NCBI GenBank assembly: GCA_003990745.1
Contig: RBNI01006636.1
Coordinates: 1 to 11,128, forward strand
Direction of reading: 5' to 3'
Origin: Jimgerdemannia flammicorona
Taxonomy: Eukaryota; Mucoromycota; Endogonomycetes; Endogonales; Endogonaceae
DNA length: 11,128 nt
Positions 1 to 7,345 of the stretch are shown here, piece by piece. The position numbers and the translations under genes were made by a program. The notes under the pieces are model-generated. The model was given only the letters and a program-made list of their open reading frames with translations. It made no database searches and was not told where the DNA came from. Numbering within the stretch: the first letter of the stretch is position 1; each line of letters starts with the position of its first letter.

Positions 1-2
1 AC

Positions 3-24
3 AAAAAAAAAAAAAAAAAAAAAA
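3..24. repeat. A22 homopolymer
   Basis: Uninterrupted run of 22 adenines at the window edge, about 210 bases before the regulator's start codon. It could be a simple tract or the tail of a retroelement lying further left. Nothing in the window decides between these. Confidence 0.9.
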
Positions 25-86
25 GATAGAAGAGATATGGCCAACTTTCTCCTCAGCAAGGCCGTGTGTTGTCTGCTCCGAAACCT

Positions 87-110
87 CCGAACGGGACGTC
101 ATTTGAGTCA
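87..110. promoter_or_regulatory. Candidate activator cluster: CCG-N2-CGG, near-CRE and TGAGTCA
   Basis: Three short motifs are packed into 24 bases upstream of the regulator. CCGAACGG (87-94) is a pair of CGG triplets in opposite orientation, the kind of half-site Zn2Cys6 proteins bind. GGACGTCA (94-101) differs from the CRE TGACGTCA at one base. TGAGTCA (104-110) is a perfect GCN4/Cpc1/AP-1-type bZIP site. That these families bind such motifs is established; that they act here is inference. A TATA-like AGATAAATA follows at about 123-131, a reasonable distance before the coding region. Confidence 0.4.
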
Positions 111-165
111 TTGACCCGAAATAGATAAATACCTCCAGGCCCATCAGACCCACCCAAACCCAAAC

Positions 166-330
166 ATGCACGAAACCTTCATTCCTCTGACGACCCTCTC
201 GCGACACCGCCGAACGAACGACGACAACAACAATGCCGGAGACCTGTCACATCTCATCCACCGCCCCCATATCGCGCCGCCGCATTCCTTGCGAATCCTG
301 CCGCCTGCGCCGCCGCAAGTGCAACTTTGA
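166..330 (+). CDS. Overlapping upstream ORF (54 codons)
   Basis: ATG at 166-168, with A at -3, opens a frame that stays open to a TGA at 328-330. It passes the regulator's ATG at 233 in another frame and overlaps its first 98 bases. If transcription starts before 166, scanning ribosomes meet this start first, and an overlapping upstream frame normally lowers translation of the main frame. The region from 166 to 232 contains no in-frame stop for this frame. The peptide (MHETFIPLTTLSR...) resembles nothing I know, so a regulatory role is more likely than a functional product. It depends on the true transcription start, which cannot be seen. Confidence 0.3.
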   Translation: MHETFIPLTTLSRHRRTNDDNNNAGDLSHLIHRPHIAPPHSLRILPPAPPQVQL

Positions 331-2659
331 TTCGCCTTGTCACCGCTGCAGGGTCTCGGAACGGGAATGCGTGTACGTCCGTTACCTTACACCCGACGAT
401 ATCGAGTACGAGAAGGAATTGCTAGACGAAGGAGTTGATTTTGACGACGACAACAACTGGCCGGAGGAAGTGCTTATTCTTACCGAGAAGCTCGAGATGC
501 TCGAGATGGAGGTGGCCAAATTCAAGGCCCAGAGCGCAGTAACGACCGTGCCAGACGTCGACATTAAACTAGATACAGACTCTGCTTGCTCTATGGAGCT
601 TTCCGCGATACGCACCCCTGAGTACCCTGGCCAGCGGACGTCGCCCCTGTGTCTACTCCCATCACCTACCCTGACCGATTGCTCGTCCAGTCAGAGCAAT
701 TATTATCCCTCCCCCATCACCACCGCGGCCCCGCTATCCCCACTGGCAAGCTGGGACTCTCTTAAAGAGACCGCAGACGTATTTTTTGGAAGCACGGAGG
801 CACTTTTGAGGACATTCAACTGGACGGTCACTATCATGCGGAAAGATCTGAGGTTCCAAACGAGTATCCACAACTTTTGTGACCTTGTAGAATTTCTGGG
901 GCTGGCTTTCAAAAACGTCCTGATGGTTGAGCCTCTCGCGGATAAGGCTGTACTTTCCAAAGAGCGATATGACATTGTCCAAAAAAGTAAAACGCCTCCA
1001 AACTTCTTCAGCAAGCACTCTTTCAAAATCATGAGGGAGGTTCTGAGGGACCCAAGCAACTCGGCTAGGCCGATGAGTCTGGACACGCCGTTGATCTCGC
1101 TGCACGTGACGCAAGCGATTGTTGAAACGGTGATTGATCTGTACTTCACCTGTACCAATGCCAACTTCCCCATCCTACACCGCGAAACCTTCATTGCCAA
1201 ATATTACGACCCCGACCACCCCACCTCGGGCGCTCTCATCAATGCCCTCTGCGCCCGCGCTCTCTGCTGGCGCTGCCAACACGTTACTGGCAACGACCTT
1301 CTCTCCAACATCAATATTCAAAGCTTATCCGAGCTATTCAGCATCCGCGCCCGCGACTTCCTCGAGGAATCCTTCGACGAGGCCGACTTCAGTACCCTCG
1401 CCGCCACCAGCCTGCTGGCCTTGTACTGGATGGCCACCTTGCGGATCAAATTGAGCTACTTATACCGTGGTCACGCGCTCCGGATCGCCGGGATCCTGAT
1501 GTCGACCCGATACTCGAATGAGGCCATGGCGACCAACCCGAACGCCGTCGACCCGGCCGAGCGCGAAATGTTCAAACGCGTCTACTGGCTCGTCTCTGGG
1601 ATGGAGTGGATCTGCACACAGATCTCGGAGGGGCGCGCAGAGAAGCCGCACATCGAAGCGATCCACAAGCAGCTGGGCATCCCGGAGCCACTGGCAATCG
1701 AGGACCCACGCACGCGGAAGGCCATCGTTTTTGTCCGAAACTTCCTCGACTTCGTCTACCTCGCCAAGAACATAGCATCCACCATATGCGTCTCTACTAT
1801 CCCAGACGGCCTCAACGACATCGCCACCAACGATATCACGGACAACGGCGTCTCCCTCGACGCACTCCGCCAGTGCGAGGACTCCACCCTCGCGTGGTAC
1901 CGCGCGCTCCCCGTCGACTTGCAGCTCTGCACGGGCCCGCATGTGGGGCTGAACGAGGTGGAAAACTCGTTGTGCGCACTTCAATTCGACGAATGTAGCG
2001 TGTACCTGTGCCTGAATTTCCACAGTGCGCACATCAGGATCTACGAGCAATTCTTACCAGAAGTTCAGGAGGGCAGAGCCCCCCAGCCTGTGCCGCTCGA
2101 AGCCGAGGCGTCCATTAGTATGCTCGAGGAAGCATTCTGGCCGCCGAATCCGAGTAGCATGAGGTTGAGACCGGAGCTGAGAGGACTCCCGATCGCGGAA
2201 AGGGCGCAGGTGATTTGTACAAGTTCGGCGGAGACCGTCACAGCGTTGTTCGAGTATTTGAGGAGGAATTTTTCCTGTCATATACATATGCATGTTTTGG
2301 TATGTTTCGTGTGGGGGATGGGATGCGGTGGTTTTATTTTATTTCTTGCTGTTACGGTTTGGCAGCATTAAGAACAAGTAGGGAGAACAAATAGGGAAGA
2401 ACAGGTGCGACACATCACCAATCCTCATATTCCCGCCTCTTATCACCTTTTCCAGCTCAAAGCCTGTGACATTCACTACCGCAACCTGAAGTCGGCCAAC
2501 CCGGTTGTTGTCGCCTCGGCCCAGCGCCACCTCACTCGTAGCTTGCGGTACCTGAAAGAAACGCTAGCGCTCCGCTCCTTGGGCACCGAGATGAGGTTCG
2601 CGGCCGCGTTCGAGAAGTCACTGGACTTGTCAATTGATGAGCTCGGAATTGAAATATAG
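233..2659 (+). CDS. Zn2Cys6 fungal transcription factor, two exons, 756 aa
   Basis: Nuclear DNA-binding regulator of the Gal4-type binuclear zinc cluster class. Exon 1 is 233-2299 (689 codons) and exon 2 is 2456-2659 (67 codons plus TAG). The ATG lies in a good context (ACAACAACAATGCC). The six cluster cysteines are C20, C23, C30, C36, C39 and C46 (spacing 2-6-5-2-6), with a basic RLRRRK loop between C23 and C30. A short linker leads to a predicted coiled coil at about 77-98 (VLILTEKLEMLEMEVAKF), which would allow dimer binding to paired CGG triplets. A Ser/Thr/Pro-rich low-complexity stretch spans about 120-180. The fungal-specific transcription-factor domain begins near 295 (YFTCTNANFPILHRETF) and includes LAATSLLALYWMATLR at about 388-403. 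The C-terminal helical block (HMHVL / LKACDIHYRNLKS) is restored only when the intron is removed. The gene appears intact and its length is usual for the class. The target pathway is not apparent, so no symbol is given. Confidence 0.9.
2300..2455 (+). other. Spliceosomal intron of the regulator gene, phase 0, 156 nt
   Basis: The donor is GTATGT at 2300. The acceptor AG at 2454-2455 follows a pyrimidine-rich CACCTTTTCC. Read through, exon 1 would continue 23 residues into unrelated hydrophobic sequence and stop at 2371. Splicing joins HMHVL directly to LKACDIHYRNL, matching in spacing the C-terminal H-x-x-(F/L)-x-x-A-x-x-(I/V)-H-x-x-N-L block common in fungal regulators. That family comparison is from memory. 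A second in-frame acceptor (AG 2403-2404) would give a 105-nt intron and insert 17 residues, so alternative acceptor use is possible. No strong CTRAY branch point is seen. Confidence 0.8.
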
Positions 2660-3003
2660 AGGGAGGGATGGTTCTGTCGATTGGAACGTGTGCGTGGTGG
2701 ATGGAGGCAGGGTGTAGATTAGGCTCATGCGATGGACGTTCTCTTTTACGTAGAAGCTTTGTGTAGAGGGAGGAGGCACTACATATGATGTAATAATTCT
2801 TGCGAATCTCAAGTCCTTTATTTATTTTCGACGTGTCATCAGGGCCGCATTTGTCATCTATTTTTGCCTTCCTCTTGTATTGAAATCCTGCACGACGATC
2901 GTCCTTTCGATCTTTACCTCAAAAAATTGAGATGCTCTTGGATTCCTTCAAATGTGTTGCGATGGTTGCGTAGTCTATATGGAGGGACAATCTGATATTA
3001 CGG
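2660..3003. other. 3' flank of the regulator; no confident gene
   Basis: No intact gene is seen. The first ~170 bases are probably the regulator's 3' UTR, ending in T/A-rich sequence near 2815-2830. From 2789 to 2992 a frame without ATG is open (68 codons, containing HDDRPFDLYLKKL), ending at a TGA at 2993-2995. It could include an exon of the gene suggested at 3149-3274, but the evidence is too thin for a call. Confidence 0.4.
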
Positions 3004-3148
3004 GTGAGGTTTTGTGAGACTACACCACACAAATCACTTCATAAAACAGTATCATATGAAACTCTCCACTCTCACTTCTCTTCCAAAGCACAAAAACAAA
3101 CTGCACAATGTGCACCACCTAACTCCAAACATTGGCTGACCGTGAAAG
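3004..3148 (+). other. Possible intron before the orphan terminal exon, 145 nt
   Basis: A candidate donor GTGAGG at 3004 pairs with an acceptor AG at 3147-3148. A perfect CTGAC branch-point motif lies at 3136-3140. With this pair, the frame ending in CGG at 3001-3003 joins in phase 0 to the frame of the exon at 3149. The branch point and acceptor are convincing; the donor and the exon before it are not, because that frame has a TAG at 2971-2973 only ten codons upstream. Confidence 0.3.
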
Positions 3149-3274
3149 GCGTTTGTCGAGTACGTGTACAAGGCCACCAAGGGCCTCGAACGCAGCGGAA
3201 ACAAGCTCAAAGCCCCACCGATTCTCGAGGGCGTAGTCGCCGACTTGATCGCCATTACAGGCCCCACCGCATGA
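3149..3274 (+). CDS. Orphan terminal exon of an unidentified gene (41 codons)
   Basis: Frame opening right after a CTGAC...AG intron end and closing with TGA at 3272-3274. The peptide (AFVEYVYKATKGLERSGNKL, then KAPPILEGVVADLIAITGPT) looks like ordinary folded protein: amphipathic, with third codon positions rich in C and G, unlike the A+T-rich surroundings. I do not recognise the family. An AATAAA lies 150 bases after the stop, as expected for a 3' UTR. The upstream exons are not evident in the 490 bases after the regulator, so this may be a gene remnant, or a gene whose earlier exons are very short. The longer overlapping frame at 3004-3408 lacks an ATG start and is of low complexity, and I treat it as a shadow. 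Confidence 0.4.
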   Translation, partial: AFVEYVYKATKGLERSGNKLKAPPILEGVVADLIAITGPTA

Positions 3275-3423
3275 TTAGATTTCCGGGTCTTACAAATTTT
3301 TTACCGCCTTCGGATGGTCCCAACGTTTTTATGTGTGGGTGTGTTATACTATGGCATCGTCGTAGAGTGAAGATTCTAGATCGGAAAGTGTTATTGCAAG
3401 CGTTGTGAACTCTATCAATAACA

Positions 3424-3429
3424 AATAAA
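3424..3429 (+). terminator. AATAAA polyadenylation signal candidate
   Basis: Canonical AATAAA 150 bases after the stop at 3274, in an A-rich stretch followed by a T15 run (3452-3466). It fits the 3' end of the transcript carrying the orphan exon. A chance match in A+T-rich DNA is possible. Confidence 0.35.
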
Positions 3430-3956
3430 TCAAGCATGACCGCAACTCGTGTTTTTTTTTTTTTTTAATTTTTTTATTTTAGGACCTGTTGTGTCCCGTG
3501 AAACAAACATCCCTGTGCACGATCTCCGACGCGCCACTCAGTCCACGCAAATAGCCTAATAACTTAATATGCTAGTCTTAATTCCGACCGTCCCATGGCC
3601 TCGCGGCTAGAGACGGCCGGACTCAAAGACCGACGGTTTCGATCGGACAAGACTTCGCTTCGCAACTTCGAAGAAGGGAAGTGAGAGGCCGCATGTCATT
3701 TGAGAAGGAAATTCATCTGCGCTACCTCGGATCACGTCTTGTGTGTGTTGTGTGTTGAGGGAGATGCGTCGTTTCTGATGACGTGGTGGTGGTCGATTGG
3801 GTAAAATATGGGATTCGTGCTGCGTCACGCAATGGAGAAAAAAAATTATCCAAATAAGCCACCAAACCCCTCTGCAACATTACTCCATTAATGCTTCAGT
3901 TGAACACTTCACTCAAAAATAATGATGGCTCCAGGTCTCAATACATAACTTTGATC
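3430..3956. other. Intergenic, no gene seen
   Basis: It starts with T-rich sequence (3452-3480), then about 360 bases of balanced, apparently unique DNA (3482-3840), then A+T-richer sequence up to the repeat block. Reading frames here are short, and the 73-codon minus-strand one (3607-3828) shows no domain-like content. It could hold the promoter of something not visible here. Confidence 0.6.
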
Positions 3957-4216
3957 TTTTTTTTTAAAAAAAAAAAGACTCAATGTCTTGCAGATTTTTA
4001 TTGAAAGGGAATCTAGACTATAGATTAAAACTCTCCTCTATTCTCTTAAATATTATATCTTTATTAATCTAGATTTGCTATTGTCTAGTGACTCTACCAT
4101 ACCAGGTGCAGCAGGGCTAAAAAGTCCATACCTCATTCTATATACTATGCTCTCTCTACCATCAGAAAGAAAATAACTATATACTAATAACTGAAAGTAT
4201 ATATCTAAAATTCTAA

Positions 4217-4226
<10 letters not shown>
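3957..4226 (-). mobile_element. Repeat copy A: 3' end of a poly(A)-tailed element, heavily decayed
   Basis: On the minus strand this is the 3' end of an unclassified element. A T9/A11 tract (3957-3976) replaces the tail, then 250 bases align with 4263-4510 of copy B. Shared landmarks are GACTCAAT.TCTTGCAGA, TGACTCTACCATACCAGG and TAACTGAAAG. The AATAAA complement (TTTATT, 3997-4002) is kept. Most differences from B are T for C or A for G on the plus strand, so A has lost much of its G+C. It stops at 4226 where the B block begins and seems to resume in copy D at 6401. Confidence 0.75.
4207..4226. repeat. Left member of a 20-bp direct repeat (candidate target-site duplication)
   Basis: AAAATTCTAATATATATATA is found at the end of copy A and again, identically, at the start of copy D (6401-6420). 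Between them sits a block whose left side begins with a poly(T) tract and whose right side is the 5' end of copy C. This is the layout left by poly(A)-primed retrotransposition. Half of the motif is (TA)n, which weakens it, but A and D overlap on the reference copy B by just this segment. Confidence 0.55.

Positions 4227-4232
<6 letters not shown>

Positions 4233-4260
<28 letters not shown>
4233..4260 (-). repeat. T28 tract = poly(A) tail of copy B
   Basis: 28 consecutive thymines on the plus strand, directly beside an (AT)n stretch (4214-4232). Read on the minus strand it follows AATAAA after 23 bases, the normal cleavage distance, which marks it as a reverse-transcribed tail rather than a random homopolymer. 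Confidence 0.8.
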
Positions 4261-4264
<4 letters not shown>

Positions 4265-4448
4265 GACTCAATATCTTGCAGACTTTATTAAAAGAGAACC
4301 TAGACTATATAGGCCAAAACCCTCCCCCACCACCCACTAAGCACTGCTCCCCCATTAACCTAAGCTAGCTATTATCCAGCAGCTTGACCATGCCAGGCAC
4401 AGTAGGGCCAATATTGACCCACATCTCATTCTGCACACCATGCTCTCC

Positions 4449-4592
4449 CTACCACCAGGGGAAACCCAACCATATGCCAATGACTGAAAGCGCATGCCCA
4501 AGAACCCAACATATGTACAAGGCTACGCCTGAGCTGAATAGAATAGCCCCTGCCACCCCAAAGAGAATGACAGATAAAGAAAAAACCCTCAT
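4449..4592 (-). CDS. Possible 47-aa two-helix hydrophobic peptide in copy B
   Basis: ATG at 4590-4592 and stop at 4449-4451. Nearly the whole peptide is hydrophobic: helix 1 about residues 4-20 (FSLSVILFGVAGAILFS), helix 2 about 23-42 (VALYICWVLGHALSVIGIWL), ending GFPWW. It could be a membrane peptide, or the tail of a longer membrane protein whose transcript was copied. The frame is destroyed in the decayed copies, so conservation cannot be judged here. I do not recognise it, and chance is a real alternative. Confidence 0.2.
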   Translation of the reverse strand: MRVFSLSVILFGVAGAILFSSGVALYICWVLGHALSVIGIWLGFPWW

Positions 4593-5428
4593 CAAAGCAT
4601 AACACGGTGGGTAGGGCCTGGTTCTCCCAGATGAGGTGAGTAAAGGACTTACACGTGAGGTGGGAGGAAACTCCCAATACCCCACTACTCAAGCCTGTGG
4701 GCCTCGATCATGTTGCCATATCAGCTCCTGGTTCTAGTTGAGTGCAGCCAAGATGCCTGAAATGGGTAGCCTCAGGCCCCTCGACCCCCCCTGATGACTG
4801 GGACCTCACCCCACTATCTGCCAAAAGAAGCCGAGAGTGACACCTACCACCTAACTATGCCACACCAATCAAAAGGCCCCACCAAAGCAGCACCTGCTCC
4901 AGCCCCAACGACCGCCCCCAGCCTGGCACTCTACTAGTTCACCGTAATCACCCTTCCTCCTATCTGTGATGGCCATCTCCCCTCCCAACCCGACATCACC
5001 TGAAAAGCAGTCACCTACACCAGAACTATACTTGCCGGGAAGCTCGCCAAAGCCAGAGGGCCCCACTACAGGCACCGAGGACCTACAGGTAACCTATACT
5101 GAGCACTTGATGCCCAAGGTCGGCCGACTCCCTACGTAGCCCGAGATATACTGAGACAGCACCTTGTTGATGATGGCAAAGGGAAGAAGACACCGCACCA
5201 AAACAGATGCACTCCAGACATAGCCGAAGGCACCAGAAACCATGAAAAAGTGGAGAAGACACTGATCTGACACCAATAAAGGGGCAACTCATCACCATTG
5301 CCCTCCTCCCACTATGCCCATGCAGGCACAGCAAACCAACCCGAGGTAGAGGGGGTAATAATAGGGGAAAGGGGACTCGGAAGATCACCTATCAAACCTT
5401 GTGACCAGTAAGGTAGCAGAGAAAGGCT

Positions 5429-6400
5429 GGATCATCATGACTATATATAAGAGTACACTTATATATCAGATCTAGTAATACTAAGACTGAATAAGAAATA
5501 GTCTCCTGAACTCTAAATAAAAACTCAAGATAAAGAAAACCCCCCAATTAGCTAATAGAAGACAGAATAAATTCAAAGTAGGTGAATAAGGACTTATATA
5601 CAGGACTCCCTCAAAAGGACTGATATATGGGCTAAAACTTAAACAAGCTCTACTCTCACTCTTCAAGTCTGCAGACCTTGATTCATATTATTATATTAGC
5701 TCTCAGTTCTAGTTAGATATTGCTAAATAAGAAAGGACTCACTTTTCAAGTCTATGGGCCTTAATTATATTACCATATCAGCTTCTGGTTCCAGTTGAGT
5801 ATAGCCAGGATACTAGCTCTAGCACTATCTTACTCTCTCAATCAAAAGATCTCACTGAGATAATACCTATACTAACTCTAATAACTGCTCCTAGCCTAGT
5901 ATCTTACTGGTTTACTATTATTATCCTTCTACTTATCTATAATGATCATCTTTTCTTTCATCCTAACTCTACCTAAAAAGCAGTTATCTATATCAAAACT
6001 ATACTTACCAAGAAGCTCACTAAAGCTTAGAGAGCTCTACTATAGATATAAGAGATCTACAGATAATCTATACTGGTACTTGATACCTAAAATCAGCTGA
6101 CTCTATATATAGTCTGTGATATACCATAATGATACCTTATTGATAATAATAAAAGAAAGAAAGCATTATACCAAAATAAATATACTCTAGATATAACTGA
6201 AGATATTAGAAATCATAAAAAAGTAAAGACACTGATCTGATACTAATAAAGAGATAACTCACCACTATTGTCTTTCTCCTACTATGTCCTTATAGATACA
6301 GCAAACCAACTTGAGGTAAAGAGGAGAAAAGTAGGAGAAAGAGAACTCAGAAGATTGCCTACCAAACCTTATAACTAGTAAGATAGTAGAGAAAGAGGAC
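5429..6400 (-). mobile_element. Repeat copy E/C: decayed and internally duplicated
   Basis: Aligns with copy B from about 4495 to 5425, but converted to A+T-rich sequence by C-to-T and G-to-A changes. Shared landmarks are ACACTGATCTGA (B 5260s, C 6230s), ACAGCAAACCAAC (B 5328, C 6299) and ACCAAACCTTATAAC / TCAAACCTTGTGACC. A segment of about 70 bases beginning TTCAAGTCT occurs twice, at 5661 and 5754. It is single in B and D. The first part (E, to about 5740) shares GCTCTCAG with D, while the second (C) is closer to B, so two fragments may be joined here. The 3' end with its tail is missing. The right end (6400) abuts the 20-bp direct repeat and is probably the element's true 5' end. Confidence 0.65.
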
Positions 6401-6420
6401 AAAATTCTAATATATATATA
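6401..6420. repeat. Right member of the 20-bp direct repeat
   Basis: Identical to 4207-4226. It marks the resumption of the old copy A/D after the inserted block. It aligns with 4501-4520 of copy B once C-to-T and G-to-A changes are allowed, plus one extra T shared by A and D but absent from B. That shared extra base supports A and D being one copy. Confidence 0.55.
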
Positions 6421-6931
6421 AGATCATACTAGAGCTAGATAGCAAAGCTTCTATTATCTCAAACAGAATAATAGATAAAGAAAAAATCCTCTAAAAGATA
6501 CAGAATAGTAGATAGAATCTGGTTCTCTTTGATGAAATAAGTAAAAAACTTACATACATATAGAATAGGAGGAGACTCTCAATACCCTACTACTCAAGTT
6601 TGCAGATCTCAATTATATTACTATATCAGCTCTCAGTTTTAGTTAAATATAGTCTAAATATCTGATATAGATAATCTTGAATTCTCTAATAACTCTAAAC
6701 AACTAGAGCTTAATTTTATATATTACTAAGAGCTACTAAGAGTGATACCTACTATCTAATTATCTTATATTAATTAGAAGACCTTATCAATATAATATCT
6801 ATACTAACCCTGATGACTCTTATTAGTCTAACATCTAACTGATTCACTATAATCATTCTTCTACCTATCTGTAACAGCTATCTTCTCTTTTATTCTAATA
6901 CTATTTGAAAAGTAGTTATATATATATCTAT
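6401..6931 (-). mobile_element. Repeat copy D: continuation of copy A, cut by the gypsy LTR
   Basis: Aligns nearly without gaps with B from 4501 to about 5020. Landmarks are AGAATAATAGATAAAGAAAAA (B: AGAATGACAGATAAAG), CTGGTTCTCTTTGATGAAAT, CCCTACTACTCAAG and TTGAAAAGTAGTTA. Differences are overwhelmingly transitions toward A+T. The homology ends where the LTR begins (6932), while B continues another 400 bases. The missing 5' part should therefore lie beyond the far LTR, outside the window. Confidence 0.7.
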
Positions 6932-7024
6932 TGTGGTGTTTGATTTGTATAACTAAAGGTTCAAACACTGTTCAATGATGCCACTTGTGTGAAGCACAGC
7001 CTTGAATATGTATGTTGTTCACGG

Positions 7025-7130
7025 TCGATTATGTCGATGGTCATGTGATCGGGTCATTCGATATGTCATCAAAGTCGATAGGTTGGGTGCAGGTTACAAC
7101 GGTCGATGATCGATGGCTCAAACGTTCGAT
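7025..7130. repeat. Cluster of seven TCGAT motifs
   Basis: TCGAT begins at 7025, 7034, 7058, 7075, 7103, 7110 and 7126, often extended to GTCGATGG or TTCGATGG. Seven copies of a 5-mer in 106 bases is far above chance. It lies in the presumed U5 near the LTR end and may be a degenerate minisatellite or a protein-binding array. Confidence 0.6.
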
Positions 7131-7345
7131 GGCTTAATGACGGTGATTATTACTCGGGTCCGAGATTTCTGGCAGGCTGGCGGCAACTTGATGATGGTCT
7201 TGACTTTAAACGGTTCGTGGCACAGTAGGTCGGAAAACGGAGGATGGCAGTCGTACGTTTGGTTACTTGTTTAACTTGGGGACGTGTGGAATGGCGACGG
7301 AATGGCGGTCGTTCTGGGTGTCAGTCTTGTATCCTGGTCTTGTTT

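Larger units (their letters stand above)
4230..5428 (-). mobile_element. Repeat copy B: G+C-rich, nearly complete reference copy
   Basis: Read on the minus strand, the element starts near 5428, runs about 1.17 kb, and ends with AATAAA (complement TTTATT, 4284-4289), 23 bases of sequence and an A28 tail (plus-strand T28, 4233-4260). A signal plus tail means the copy came from a polyadenylated transcript by target-primed reverse transcription. I see no LTR and no reverse-transcriptase motif, so it would need enzymes from elsewhere, as a SINE-like, truncated LINE or processed-transcript family would. Two short minus-strand frames are notable: an ATG-started 47-residue hydrophobic peptide (4449-4592) and a frame at 5094-5276. 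Neither is identified. B escaped the transitions that fill A, D and E/C, so it is younger or was protected. Confidence 0.7.

Noticed and set aside
703..1200. Long minus-strand open frames opposite the regulator (also 734-1114, 1460-2050)
   Set aside because: They lie wholly inside the strongly supported regulator exon and show no domain-like features; they are products of its codon bias.
3652..3672. Possible hairpin (CTTCG...CGAAG)
   Set aside because: Only five paired bases around an 11-base loop; expected by chance.
3607..3828. 73-codon minus-strand frame
   Set aside because: No recognisable motif, no splice or regulatory support, low-information composition.
4426..5388. Several open frames across copy B taken as separate genes
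   Set aside because: Most lack an ATG and overlap each other in different frames within a repeated element; only the 47-residue frame is recorded, at low confidence.
5380..5428. Pol III A/B boxes at the 5' end of the repeat (SINE test)
   Set aside because: GGTTTGATAGG on the minus strand resembles a B box weakly, but no A box stands at the right distance, and the AATAAA near the tail argues for Pol II.
3957..6931. CRISPR-like or satellite array
   Set aside because: The repetition is between kilobase-scale diverged copies, not short regular units with spacers, and the context is eukaryotic.
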